A stretch of 64,000 nucleotides of DNA from positions 2,046,001 to 2,110,000 of the forward strand of contig NZ_CP116383.1 in NCBI RefSeq assembly GCF_028201475.1, in the 5' to 3' direction. The notes beneath the pieces are model-generated. The model made no database searches. It saw only the letters and a program-made list of their open reading frames with translations, and was not told where the DNA came from. Numbering within the stretch: position 1 is the first letter of the stretch; every line of letters begins with the position of its first letter. Made by a program: the position numbers and the translations under genes. Source of the stretch: Vibrio sp. SCSIO 43137 (lineage in GTDB: Bacteria > Pseudomonadota > Gammaproteobacteria > Enterobacterales > Vibrionaceae). This document shows, piece by piece, positions 26,942-36,007 of the stretch.

Positions 26942-29293
26942 TTATTGTTGTTTAACTGGTTGCTCTGATACAGACTGAGTATCAGAACCGGAGCGACTGG
27001 CTTTGTTGCCATATTTAAGCAACCTCAGGGCATTAAGTGTTACTAATACCGTTGCTCCGCTATCGGCCAGAACTGCCACCCACAAACCGGTAATACCAAA
27101 CAAACTGGTGACCAGAAATACCCCTTTCAACCCCAGTGCCAGAGTAATATTCTGGCGAATGTTTTTTAGTGTGGCCTGAGAAAGCTGAATCATTGCCGCC
27201 AGTTCAGTCAGACGATTATGTGTTAATGCTGCTTCCGCCGTTTCCAGCGCCACATCGGTACCGCCTCCCATGGCAATACCAACAGAGGCCGCTTTCATTG
27301 CCGGCGCATCATTGATACCATCTCCGACCATGGCCAGCTGGCTATTCTCTGAGTACTCCCTCACATAGCGTACTTTATCTTCCGGTAGTAACCCGGCCTC
27401 AAACTCAACCCCTATCTGATTAGAAATACCCTGTGCACTACGTGGGTGATCACCGGTCAGCATAACGGTTCTTACCCCGATAGCATGTAAATCAGCAACA
27501 GCCTGTTTCGCATCTTCTCTTAACGTATCCTGCCAACCGATAACACCGATCACATCACTCTCTCTGACAAGATAAACAAGGGTTTTTCCCTCAGACTCAA
27601 GAGCCTCAACTAAGTTAAGAGCGCTTTGATCAACCTGAATATCTGCCTTGGAAGGAGAGAGAATCTGGTACTGCTCTCCGGCAATTACTCCACTTACACC
27701 AACGCCTGCCAAAGCTTGCTTCTGTTCTGCTTCAGGCAGACTGATACCCTGTTGTTTTGCGTGCTTAACAAGCGAAACGGCAAGAGGATGCGAAGAGCCG
27801 ACCTCGATAGCCGCGGCGAGCTGAATTAACTGCTGCTGAGTAATCTCTCCCAGAGGCAACACATCTGTGACTCTTGGTTTACCCTGTGTCAGGGTGCCGG
27901 TTTTATCGAATGCAACAACCTCGATATTACCTAAAGATTCCAGTGCAGCTCCGCCTTTAATAAGCGCACCACGTTTAGCTGCAACAGCCAGACCTGAAGT
28001 AATAGCCGCAGGAGTAGAAATCACCAGAGCACAAGGGCAGGCAATCAACAGTAGCGCCAGTCCGCGATATACCCATGTCTCCCACGGCTGGGCAAATAGT
28101 AGCGGTGGCGTAATAATAACCAACACGGCCAGTACCATCATTAGGGGGGTATACCAGCGGCTGAAGCGGTCAAGAAAGCGTTCAATAGGTGCTTTATGAG
28201 ACTCTGCTTCTTCAATCAGGTGCAAAATACGGTCAATGGCATTTTCACCTTGCTGAGAAGTCACGGTTATTCTCACTACTCTGTCGACGACGACCGAACC
28301 CGCCATAACTTGCTCACCTTCAAGGTGTTCAACGGGTACTGATTCACCAGTCAATGCACTTTCATCAAAACTGGCAGCTGATTGCAACCGTCCGTCGGCT
28401 GGCAGACGGGCTCCCGGTGCAACTTCAATAACATCATCCGGCTGCAATGACTCAGCAGCCACTGTAACCCGCTGGCCATCGATAATTTTCACCGCTTCTT
28501 CCGGCACAAGCGCCATCAGAGACTGTACGCCACTGCGGGCTCTGGACGCGGCAAATGCTTCCAGTTTTTCACCCAGCAGAAACAACAGCAACACCATAGC
28601 CGCTTCGATAGTTTCCCCTAGGTACAAGGCACCAAGAGCAGCAACGCTCATTAAGGTTTCGATAGAGAAGGGAGAACCGCTACGGGCAAGTTGAATGGCT
28701 TTGCTGGCGATAGGAAACAGGCCTATAAGGCAGATAGCAATAAACGCCCAGCGGCTCAACTCAGGAAATGAATCTCTGAGTATAAATGAGATCGCCATCG
28801 CGGCAGACAAGGCGACAACCTGAATGTTCTGTTTAAGGATCCCTGTCAGGCTAAAATCTTGTGGCTCTGATTTGGCTGGCTTGCCTGATGACAGTGAGAA
28901 ACCCGCTTCATTTACCGCTGATTCAATATCACCGGCCAGAGAGTCAAGCTGAGTCTGAACCACCAGCTTTTCAGTGGCAAACAGTACTTTCACCTGTTGC
29001 ACGCCTTTAATGCGGCTAACGGCGGTCTCTACTTTTTTGGCACATGAGGGGCAGTCCATCCCCACCACCTGCCAGCTGTGAGTGTAAAGGGCTTCTAACC
29101 CTGAGGACTCACTCTCATCATCAGTTGCCCCTCCGGAGGAACAACAGCTGGTTTCAGCCTTACTACTACAGCAAGAACTACTGCTTTCGGTTCCCATGCT
29201 CTTAATAGCGGAAATGCCCGGAGCGCTGCAACTGGTTCCTGATATTTTAGCCGTGCTGTTTTTCGATAAGCAGGCATCATGTTTTGTACACAT
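26942..29293 (-). CDS. zntA: ZntA-type Zn/Cd/Pb-exporting P-type ATPase
   Basis: This 783-residue P1B-ATPase exports divalent soft metals. After an unusual Ser/Cys-rich N-terminal tail of about 70 residues with two CCSS motifs comes an HMA domain (GMDCPSC), then the membrane motif ACPCALVIS, phosphorylation site DKTGTLTQG, hinge GDGINDAPA, and the C-terminal helix with ADSGATVLV, whose Asp marks Zn/Cd/Pb pumps. A MerR-family operator of the ZntR type sits in its promoter. The regulator gene is not in this window. Confidence 0.94.
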   Translation of the reverse strand: MCTKHDACLSKNSTAKISGTSCSAPGISAIKSMGTESSSSCCSSKAETSCCSSGGATDDESESSGLEALYTHSWQVVGMDCPSCAKKVETAVSRIKGVQQVKVLFATEKLVVQTQLDSLAGDIESAVNEAGFSLSSGKPAKSEPQDFSLTGILKQNIQVVALSAAMAISFILRDSFPELSRWAFIAICLIGLFPIASKAIQLARSGSPFSIETLMSVAALGALYLGETIEAAMVLLLFLLGEKLEAFAASRARSGVQSLMALVPEEAVKIIDGQRVTVAAESLQPDDVIEVAPGARLPADGRLQSAASFDESALTGESVPVEHLEGEQVMAGSVVVDRVVRITVTSQQGENAIDRILHLIEEAESHKAPIERFLDRFSRWYTPLMMVLAVLVIITPPLLFAQPWETWVYRGLALLLIACPCALVISTPAAITSGLAVAAKRGALIKGGAALESLGNIEVVAFDKTGTLTQGKPRVTDVLPLGEITQQQLIQLAAAIEVGSSHPLAVSLVKHAKQQGISLPEAEQKQALAGVGVSGVIAGEQYQILSPSKADIQVDQSALNLVEALESEGKTLVYLVRESDVIGVIGWQDTLREDAKQAVADLHAIGVRTVMLTGDHPRSAQGISNQIGVEFEAGLLPEDKVRYVREYSENSQLAMVGDGINDAPAMKAASVGIAMGGGTDVALETAEAALTHNRLTELAAMIQLSQATLKNIRQNITLALGLKGVFLVTSLFGITGLWVAVLADSGATVLVTLNALRLLKYGNKASRSGSDTQSVSEQPVKQQ

Positions 29294-29330
29294 AACGTAT
29301 CCTTAAATTGTGTGATCAATATAAGGATAA

Positions 29331-29355
29331 ACCTTGGAGTCTACTCCAAGGTCAA
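29331..29355 (-). promoter_or_regulatory. ZntR-type operator/promoter of zntA
   Basis: A perfect palindrome with arms ACCTTGGAGT and ACTCCAAGGT separated by two bases spans 29331-29352. On the minus strand it lies inside a 20-bp spacer between -35 TTGACC (29350-29355) and -10 TATCCT. The overlong spacer and GGAGT/ACTCC core match E. coli PzntA, a MerR-type promoter untwisted by the metal-bound regulator. Confidence 0.82.
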
Positions 29356-29381
29356 GCTTTTTATCTTAGCCTCAGCTCGGG

Positions 29382-29855
29382 TTATCTTAATCTTTGTAAA
29401 ACTACCGATTGATCCAGTTCATTCTGGTAATCAGTGTAATCCAGGCCTTTATCAAAGATATACTCTGTCACCAGTGTTCTCACTCTTTCGCACAAGACAT
29501 CAGCGTTCCACGGCTTTTCAAAGTAGCTCTCCACCCGCGCCAGATTAATAGCGGTAATAGTATCCTGATGCGTTGCCTGCCCGGTCAGAAGTATCTTTTT
29601 GGTCTGACTAAAACGGTCATCCTTAGATATTTCCGTCAGCAACTCTACACCGGTTTTTCCCGGCATAACATGGTCAGAAATCACCACGGCAACAAACTCT
29701 CCGTCAGCATCAAAGTCGTCCATCAGCTCCAATGCTTCGTCCGCTGACTCACAATCTTCAATATTCAGCCAGTTACTCAGGCGCTCAAGGTCTTGTAAAA
29801 CCGCACTCAATACTTCTCGCTGATCGTCAACACAGATCAGATTTAACTTCTCCAT
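29382..29855 (-). CDS. Single-domain response regulator
   Basis: A 157-residue receiver protein with acidic pair Asp10-Asp11, phospho-acceptor Asp61 (VVISDHVMPG), switch Thr in LLTGQAT and conserved Lys in YFEKPW. I chose ATG 29855 because GAGGA lies just upstream; a longer frame reads back into the kinase gene. The 30 residues after the receiver form no recognisable output domain, so it may act by protein contact. The start is one base after the kinase stop, so the two are translated together. Confidence 0.85.
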   Translation of the reverse strand: MEKLNLICVDDQREVLSAVLQDLERLSNWLNIEDCESADEALELMDDFDADGEFVAVVISDHVMPGKTGVELLTEISKDDRFSQTKKILLTGQATHQDTITAINLARVESYFEKPWNADVLCERVRTLVTEYIFDKGLDYTDYQNELDQSVVLQRLR

Positions 29856-29856
29856 A

Positions 29857-31182
29857 CTATTCCTCGACAGGTAATTTAATTCTGAAAATGGTTTTGTCGC
29901 TGCTGCTCTTAACGGCAACGGTACCGCCATAACCACTAATAATTCTTTTAACTATTGATAAGCCAAGCCCTAAGCCAAATGACAAGCCACCTTTTTTGGT
30001 AGTGAAATTGGGCTGGAAAATTTTTCTTCGTGTCGGCTCGTCTATTTCCGGTCCGTTATTGCTGATAGTGATTAGAATCCGCTTGTTGCTATAACGGGTC
30101 GCTATCTCTATTTCCGGATCCGCAGTTTTATCCATTGCGTCACATGCGTTTTTAATCAGGTTCACCCAAACCTGAGCCAGTTCTGTAGAAGAGGCTTTCA
30201 GTTGTGGCAGCTCAGCCGGACTTAAGTGCACTGAAACTCTTCTTAAATCACTTTGCAACAATGAGATCGCCTTATTAATCGACTGATTAATATCCAGCCA
30301 CTCATCTGTATCGATATCATTTCGTCCCAGTTGTTTAACGGATTTAACAATACCGACGGAGTGCCTTGCTGCCAGCCGGAGATCATGTAAATCCCGGCCT
30401 ATCTGCCAGTAGCGGACAGCGTCATCAGGTTTGTCCAACCACTCCGAAGAGAGCTCACCGTCAGGCACTGCCCTTGCCAGCGCTTTCGCTGTCTCCCTTG
30501 GTAAACCGAACTCTTTTTCCAGCTCTTTCGCCCGTTGGCGTATCTCTCTTGAGCTGGCTACCTGCCCCTGCTCCAGTCCCTGCTTGAGAAAACCGTTCGC
30601 TTCAGGGTGCAGTTCATTAAGTAAAGAGAGAACCAGCAACTGCATACGCTCGGTTTTGCTGTTAAGGACCCCAACGGCATTATTCAACTCGTGGGCAATA
30701 CCCGCAGCAAGCTGGCCTAAGGTGGTCATCTGCTCAGCACTATGCAGCTTTTCCAGCGCCTTCTCTTTGGCAACGGCTTCTTTCATCGCCCGCTTCTGCC
30801 GGCGCGATAACTCGCCAACAATAATGGGAGTAAACTGCGCCGCCAGCGGCCCGTGTTGCAACGGGTCTACCGGCTGGGTTTGTAAGTCAATCCATGCCAG
30901 TTCAACCTCGGTTTTCGCTACTACGGTTGATGAGGCAATCAATGTTTCGGAGAAAAAACTGTGTACACCGATAAAAGCCCCTTCACCTGCAGTGAAAACC
31001 TTGGTGTCTCTTTCTGTCTCCAAGTCCTGAACATAGCCCTCAAGCTCTCCTTGCCAGACATAATAGAGCCGCTCATTATGAGCGTCCTGCTGCAATACCT
31101 GTTCGCCGGCCGGCAGCTTTATTCGCCGCTCGGCCTGACTAAAGTAGCACTCTATCAGGCGGGCTAATTTCTGTTGTTCCAT
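29857..31182 (-). CDS. Sensor histidine kinase with cyclic-nucleotide-binding-like domain
   Basis: A 441-residue soluble kinase. Residues 15-105 form a Crp-like jelly-roll (AGEQVLQQ, LYYVWQGELEGYV), but the phosphate cassette lacks the FGE and PRAA signature needed for cAMP, so the ligand is uncertain. A coiled coil (about 122-150) leads to the H-box GIAHELNNAV with His164, then N-box NLIKNACDAM and G-box GLGLGLSIVKR. No membrane helix is present. It lies 3 bp after the DASS transporter gene and one base before the response regulator gene, so the three probably form one operon. Confidence 0.87.
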   Translation of the reverse strand: MEQQKLARLIECYFSQAERRIKLPAGEQVLQQDAHNERLYYVWQGELEGYVQDLETERDTKVFTAGEGAFIGVHSFFSETLIASSTVVAKTEVELAWIDLQTQPVDPLQHGPLAAQFTPIIVGELSRRQKRAMKEAVAKEKALEKLHSAEQMTTLGQLAAGIAHELNNAVGVLNSKTERMQLLVLSLLNELHPEANGFLKQGLEQGQVASSREIRQRAKELEKEFGLPRETAKALARAVPDGELSSEWLDKPDDAVRYWQIGRDLHDLRLAARHSVGIVKSVKQLGRNDIDTDEWLDINQSINKAISLLQSDLRRVSVHLSPAELPQLKASSTELAQVWVNLIKNACDAMDKTADPEIEIATRYSNKRILITISNNGPEIDEPTRRKIFQPNFTTKKGGLSFGLGLGLSIVKRIISGYGGTVAVKSSSDKTIFRIKLPVEE

Positions 31183-31185
31183 CCT

Positions 31186-32604
31186 TTAACCAATAAATCC
31201 GACTACATTTAGTATCCATACAAGCACAAAGCTTCCCAAAACGCCAACCACACCCATTACTACCCCGACTCTGGCCATCTGGCTGCTCTCTACATTGCCT
31301 GTTGCATGAGCAAGGGCGTTAGGCGGAGTACTAATAGGCAGAGACATGCCAAGGGATGCAGCGAAAGTGACCACCAGAATCAGCGTCATTTCACCGCCAA
31401 GAGGTGCCAGTGACGTCATTGACGCTCCCAGTGCAGCCATAATCGGCATTAACAAGTTTGCTGTTGCCGTATGGGACATAAAGTTCGCCATGGTCAGGCA
31501 GAGGAAAGCGGCACCAAACAGAACCACATATGGTGAGAAAGCATCAAACGGAATGCTATGTACCATCAGCCTGGCCAGCCCGGTTTTATCCAGCGCAAGG
31601 CCGAGGGCAATACCACCGGAAACCAGCCAGAGGACATCCCATGAAATCTTCTTCAGATCTTCTTTATTAATAATGCCGGTAATAGAGAAAATCGCTACCG
31701 GGATCAGGGCAACGGTATAGGAGTTCATACCATGACGGGAGCCCATCAGCCAAAGCAGTATCGTCAGACCAAAGGTGATATATACCGTAATCGCTTTAGG
31801 GGTTTTCAGGAACTTGCCTTTGATATTCAGTTCTATACTCTTCTGCTCTGCACCATAAAGGAAATTAATCAGGAACCATGCCAGTGCCATCATAATCACC
31901 ACAAAAGGAACGCCAAACGCCATCCACTCGCCAAAAGTAATCAGGTTGTCACCAACCAGATACTTTAACGCAATCGCGTTAGGCGGCGTGCCAATCGGGG
32001 TACCTATACCACCAATGTTGGCGGCGACAGGAATACAGAGAGCAAAAGCGATTCTGCCTGGGTCTTTTGCATTAAAAACTGCGATAACCGGGGTCAGGAT
32101 AGAGAGCATCATTGCTGTTGTCGCGGTATTAGACATAAACATGGAGAAAATGCCGGTAATCAGCATCAGGCCCAGCATGACAAATTTCGGGTCTTTACCA
32201 AACGGCTTCAGTAATACTCTGGCAAGGTTGACATCCAGCCGGTATTTCGTTGCTGCCATGGCCAGAAAAAAGCCCCCCAGAAACAGCATAATAATCGGGC
32301 TGGCAAAGGTAGCCATAATATCTTTGTATTTCAGTAACTGGCCAAACTCAGCCTCTCCGGCGCCAAGTTTGAACAGTATAAAGCCCTTATCGGACAGCAT
32401 CAGCAGTTCCAGAACAATAATGACTACTGAAGTAGCGTAAATAGGAATCGGCTCGAAAACCCAACACAATGCTGCAAGTAAAAATATGGCGATAACCCGC
32501 TGCTGAACAACAGTGATACCTTCAAAAGGGAATGCAGATAAGGGAAGTGCGAGAATGATCAAGGGGATGATCAGAGGAATGAGATACTTCATGTACTGAC
32601 GCAT
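31186..32604 (-). CDS. DASS/SLC13-family anion:sodium symporter
   Basis: A transporter of the divalent anion:Na+ symporter family, likely taking up a dicarboxylate, tricarboxylate or sulfate. About 472 residues with the two family SNT/TPPN-type signatures: MSNTATTAMM plus IGTPIGTPPNAIA in the first half, and MSHTATANLLM plus PISTPPNALA in the second. This inverted-repeat pair forms the substrate and sodium site. I chose ATG 32604; ATG 32592 and TTG 32622 are possible and no ribosome-binding site decides. It heads an operon with a kinase and a response regulator. Confidence 0.88.
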   Translation of the reverse strand: MRQYMKYLIPLIIPLIILALPLSAFPFEGITVVQQRVIAIFLLAALCWVFEPIPIYATSVVIIVLELLMLSDKGFILFKLGAGEAEFGQLLKYKDIMATFASPIIMLFLGGFFLAMAATKYRLDVNLARVLLKPFGKDPKFVMLGLMLITGIFSMFMSNTATTAMMLSILTPVIAVFNAKDPGRIAFALCIPVAANIGGIGTPIGTPPNAIALKYLVGDNLITFGEWMAFGVPFVVIMMALAWFLINFLYGAEQKSIELNIKGKFLKTPKAITVYITFGLTILLWLMGSRHGMNSYTVALIPVAIFSITGIINKEDLKKISWDVLWLVSGGIALGLALDKTGLARLMVHSIPFDAFSPYVVLFGAAFLCLTMANFMSHTATANLLMPIMAALGASMTSLAPLGGEMTLILVVTFAASLGMSLPISTPPNALAHATGNVESSQMARVGVVMGVVGVLGSFVLVWILNVVGFIG

Positions 32605-32627
32605 AATACAACTAATTTCCAACTTAA

Positions 32628-32659
32628 AATCAAAAAATTACGTCGGCACAAGGCCGACG
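32628..32659 (-). terminator. Terminator of the MATE gene
   Basis: The perfect 7-bp stem CGTCGGC/GCCGACG at 32641-32659 is followed on the minus strand by TAATTTTTTGATTTT. Confidence 0.8.
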
Positions 32660-32772
32660 GGACTATGTCCATTATGTTGTATATAACTGCATCAATTTTT
32701 GGTCACAGATCAAATTTCATACATGTTATGAATATAATGCGACTAAATATGACCTAAATCAGAAAATTTGAA

Positions 32773-34221
32773 CTAGGTCACTTCTTTCGGCTTCACCGGA
32801 ATCTCCTCAGCAGAGACACACTCAGAGGAACAGAAGGGGGTCATCGTCACGCTGGTAGTGGCCGGGTCCTCTTCTTCTATCTCTACATCAATATGCTGAA
32901 CCAGATCGGCAATATGTTTACGCAGCACAATAATACCCAGCACACCAAACAGAACACTACCAAGAGCCTGACCATAAATAACCCCGAGTGCACCAAACCA
33001 CTGAGCACCAAAGTAGACAAAAGGCAGAGTACCTAATGTTGCTTTGCCAAGGTTAAGGCTGGTCGAGTAAAAAGGTTTACCAAGATTATTAAAGGAAGCG
33101 TTGGCAACAAACAAGGCTCCGTTAAACACAAAACTTATTGCAACATAGCTACAGAAGGCTGCAACGATAACCGCCGCATCTCCGCTCAGGCTGAAACCGG
33201 CAATAATCAGATCCTGAATTAAAAACAGAATAAGTGATACCGCCAGACAGTAAACGGTAACAAACAGCAGGGAGTTGTTTAGCGTCTCTTTCACCCTGTC
33301 ATATCTTTCAGCTCCAAAATTCTGACCGATTATCGGCCCCACCGCACCGGAAAGGGCAAAAATAACCGCAAAGGCCACCGGCATCAGACGGCCGATTACC
33401 GCAAAACCCGCCACATAATTTTCACCAAACTGAGCAATATTGGTAGTAACAATGGCGTTTCCTATCGGCGTCGCTGTATTGGTGATTATCGCCGGAACTG
33501 CAATGGCCAGAATGGCAGAAACATGCAGTTTGATATCCCCGATTCTTGGCATTGCGACAAGGTTATGTACTTTGATAAGCGGATAGAGAGAGAAGAAAAG
33601 TACCGTAAAACGGGCCACCACGGATGCCAGTGCCGCCCCTTCTACATTCCAGTCAAAGCCAAAAATAAACAGGGGATCAAGAATGGCATTGACAATACCG
33701 CCGGAGAGGGTTGCCCACATAGAGCGTTTAGCGTCACCTGCCGCCCTCAGACCTGAACCTGCCACCATGGCCAGAGCTATCACCGGACTACTTGGTAGTA
33801 ATATTGACAGGTAAGCTTCGGCTCTTTCAGCCGCGTAGCCTTGCGCTCCTATCGCCGCCAATAGTTCAGGAATATAGGCGAACATAACCGCACTGATGAT
33901 CAGGCTAATCAGGAACGCCACCGTCAGAGTACTTGCAGCAATCTGCCGCGCTTTATCACGCTGTTTAGCACCGATAGCACGGGAAACTAAAGCCCCCATA
34001 GAGATAGCTAAGCCAATGCAAACAGAGGTGGCAAAAAAGATAAGGGTTCCGGCAAATCCGACTGCGGCAGCCAGTTCAACCTGACCAAGCATACTGATAA
34101 ACATCATATCCAGCAGGTCAACCAGAAACAGTGCCATCAAACCGATGGAGCCGGTTCCGGACATTACCAGTATATGCCTCATGGTTGAGCCCTGTACAAA
34201 TTTTGCCGTTTGATCTGTCAT
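32773..34221 (-). CDS. MATE-family multidrug/toxin efflux transporter
   Basis: A 482-residue, twelve-helix MATE protein of the NorM/DinF superfamily, exporting cationic compounds in exchange for Na+ or H+. It begins with GSTMRHILVMSGTGSIGLMALFLVDLLDMMFIS, a MATE first helix with the family Asp residues, and the second half repeats the MatE fold (IGQNFGAERYDRVKE). The acidic C-terminal tail of about 35 residues (HIDVEIEEEDP...) is longer than in NorM and has a CSSEC motif. Substrate is unknown. It is monocistronic between two terminators. Confidence 0.88.
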   Translation of the reverse strand: MTDQTAKFVQGSTMRHILVMSGTGSIGLMALFLVDLLDMMFISMLGQVELAAAVGFAGTLIFFATSVCIGLAISMGALVSRAIGAKQRDKARQIAASTLTVAFLISLIISAVMFAYIPELLAAIGAQGYAAERAEAYLSILLPSSPVIALAMVAGSGLRAAGDAKRSMWATLSGGIVNAILDPLFIFGFDWNVEGAALASVVARFTVLFFSLYPLIKVHNLVAMPRIGDIKLHVSAILAIAVPAIITNTATPIGNAIVTTNIAQFGENYVAGFAVIGRLMPVAFAVIFALSGAVGPIIGQNFGAERYDRVKETLNNSLLFVTVYCLAVSLILFLIQDLIIAGFSLSGDAAVIVAAFCSYVAISFVFNGALFVANASFNNLGKPFYSTSLNLGKATLGTLPFVYFGAQWFGALGVIYGQALGSVLFGVLGIIVLRKHIADLVQHIDVEIEEEDPATTSVTMTPFCSSECVSAEEIPVKPKEVT

Positions 34222-34245
34222 ATCTGTGTCCGGTTTGGTCAGTAT

Positions 34246-34272
34246 GAAAAAAGACGCCTGACGCGTCTTTTT
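34246..34272 (-). terminator. Terminator between CBS gene and MATE gene
   Basis: AAAAAGACGC and GCGTCTTTTT form an almost perfect stem with a short loop; T-runs flank both sides. It most likely ends the CBS transcript. Confidence 0.85.
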
Positions 34273-34333
34273 CCTTATTTACTAAATTACTTATTAACAT
34301 AAGTTATGGGGATCAATGACCATAATATCAACA

Positions 34334-34750
34334 CTAAACAGGTCGTTTAAAGCAATCATCCAGCGACTGGCCGATAGCCTTTAATACATCTCCCCTTGAA
34401 ATAATCCCCACCAGCTTATTGTTTGATACCACAGGGTAAACTTTCGGCTTACCTACTTTCATCATAGAGGCCAGTTCAATAATTCCTGTCTCCGGTGTGA
34501 CGGAAAGTACCTCTTTGTACATACAGTCACTCACTATATGAGTGTCCTGACAGTGGTAACTGACTTTCACAAGTTTCTCCAGCAGATCCTGCTCGGAAAT
34601 AAAACCTATCACCTCATCATCTTCATTAACAACAGGTCCGCCCATATGACCAGAGCTAATTACCTTATCCAGTGCTGCAGTCAGCGACATTTCCGGTGTG
34701 AACTTTACTGCACGTTGATCCATAAAGTCTTTCACTTTTAATGCATCCAT
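34334..34750 (-). CDS. Two-CBS-domain protein
   Basis: A 138-residue stand-alone CBS pair (about 6-60 and 75-130), a fold that usually binds adenine nucleotides. Motifs include VISSGHMGGPVVNEDDEVIGFISEQDLL and NNKLVGIISRGDVLKAI split between the two repeats. I chose ATG 34750 because AAGGAG is 8 bases upstream; the GTG at 34771 would place that site inside the gene. No partner gene is adjacent, so the regulated target is unknown. Confidence 0.85.
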   Translation of the reverse strand: MDALKVKDFMDQRAVKFTPEMSLTAALDKVISSGHMGGPVVNEDDEVIGFISEQDLLEKLVKVSYHCQDTHIVSDCMYKEVLSVTPETGIIELASMMKVGKPKVYPVVSNNKLVGIISRGDVLKAIGQSLDDCFKRPV

Positions 34751-35012
34751 TGACCTTCTCCTTGTTACCACATGAACTCTCAGTACTTAAAGTAAAGATG
34801 AGTTTTTATAAAAGACATAATGTAATTGTTGCCTAATTTCTTGATTTTACTAAATGGGTTATTTCAATTTTATCAATAGACAAGGCCTATCAAGCATTAA
34901 AATCCAGCCCCAAGCCCTTTAAAATAAGGTTGTCTACTGCGATAACTTTTAGCTGATATTTTTTTTCAGCACTGCTATCTTACTGCGCCAATACTCATAT
35001 AAGGAGCCTGAG

Positions 35013-35435
35013 ATGATGATAGAATTTGTTGTTGAACCGGCAAAAGAGCAGTGTGATGCCATCTATCAGGGGCTGTTAAACTTTAATTCGCCACACTTTC
35101 CTGACAGAGAGATTACTAAGGTGGCCTGCTTTGTGAAAAACAGTAAAGGTGAGCTTGCCGGCGGCCTAACCGGTGAGATTTTCTCCAACACCTTTTATAT
35201 TCAGTATTTCTGGCTGGATGAAAGCTGTCGTGGTGAAGGTTTGGGATCACAAGTCTTTGCCAAAGCAGAACGGGAAGCGGCTGCGTTAGGCGCAACGGAT
35301 ATCTATCTGGATACCTACTCATTTCAGGCGGCCGGCTTTTATCTGAAACTGGGATTCCGGCAAGTAGGCAAGTACAGCGGTTTCCCAACCAAAGGAGTTG
35401 ATAAGATCTTTTTGCAGAAGTCCATTGAGGATTAA
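35013..35435 (+). CDS. GNAT-family N-acetyltransferase
   Basis: A 140-residue GNAT enzyme with the acetyl-CoA-binding motif CRGEGLGSQVF near residue 70 and the segment DIYLDTYSFQAAGFYLKLGF, which places it among small-molecule acetyltransferases. The substrate is not predictable. The AAGGAG site precedes the MM start, so ATG 35013 or 35016 is used. It has no operon partner. Confidence 0.82.
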   Translation: MMIEFVVEPAKEQCDAIYQGLLNFNSPHFPDREITKVACFVKNSKGELAGGLTGEIFSNTFYIQYFWLDESCRGEGLGSQVFAKAEREAAALGATDIYLDTYSFQAAGFYLKLGFRQVGKYSGFPTKGVDKIFLQKSIED

Positions 35436-35450
35436 CCGCAATACAGACAA

Positions 35451-35483
35451 GAAAAAACCACTTTGCAATTGGTCAAAGTGGTT
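35451..35483 (-). terminator. Terminator of the 80-residue ORF
   Basis: AACCACTTTG pairs with CAAAGTGGTT; on the minus strand the stem ends in GGTTTTTTC. Confidence 0.7.
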
Positions 35484-35608
35484 AACTTAAGCAAATAGAC
35501 AACTCAATGTGGATTATAAATTAGCGCAGATGGTTACCTTTCCCCTAATCTCCCCTGAAAACCCCTACAGTCCTCAGAAGCAAAGGTAAATTCTTTTAAT
35601 AATAAGGC

Positions 35609-35851
35609 TCAATGCTTCCGGCGAACCCTTAAACAGTAGAACCTATCCAATCCTTTGATTTTATTTAATATGATTGGATTGTTCTCCCGGGAGAAGAAAT
35701 AAAGTTGCTCATTATTAACTCCTGCCGGATCAGCGTTTGTATGCTGGATATAATCAAGCTCTGACAGCTCTTCAATAGACAAACCTGTGATTGTCGCAAG
35801 TTCACGACAACTGATTTCTACTGGAGAATTATTGTGAATGACACTTTCCAT
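35609..35851 (-). CDS. Small hypothetical protein, 80 residues
   Basis: I do not recognise this protein. It starts MESVIHNNSPVEISCRELATITGLSIEELSEL, which could be a short helix-turn-helix-like stretch (ELATITGLSIEEL), and ends in a basic tail (RFYCLRVRRKH). A CGGAG sequence lies 8 bases before the ATG and a terminator with a T-run follows on the same strand, so this small gene is probably real. It is alone between the GNAT gene and the SEC-C gene. Confidence 0.6.
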   Translation of the reverse strand: MESVIHNNSPVEISCRELATITGLSIEELSELDYIQHTNADPAGVNNEQLYFFSRENNPIILNKIKGLDRFYCLRVRRKH

Positions 35852-36007
35852 AGTGTGATCTCCGTTCCATTTAATATTAAATATAGGCGATTTATACTCC
35901 TAAGTTAAAGTGATCGAGATCAACTTTTTATATGCAACTCACACAATAGAAAATACAAAATGGAATTTATCAATATGATCAATAGATTAAGTAAAAGCTA
36001 TAAAATA

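Noticed and set aside
30431..31030. 199-codon open frame antisense to the histidine kinase
   Set aside because: Low-complexity Ser/Cys-rich translation with no domain, and it mirrors a well-supported kinase gene.
31946..32440. 164-codon frame antisense to the DASS gene
   Set aside because: Opposite-strand image of a hydrophobic, well-conserved transporter gene.
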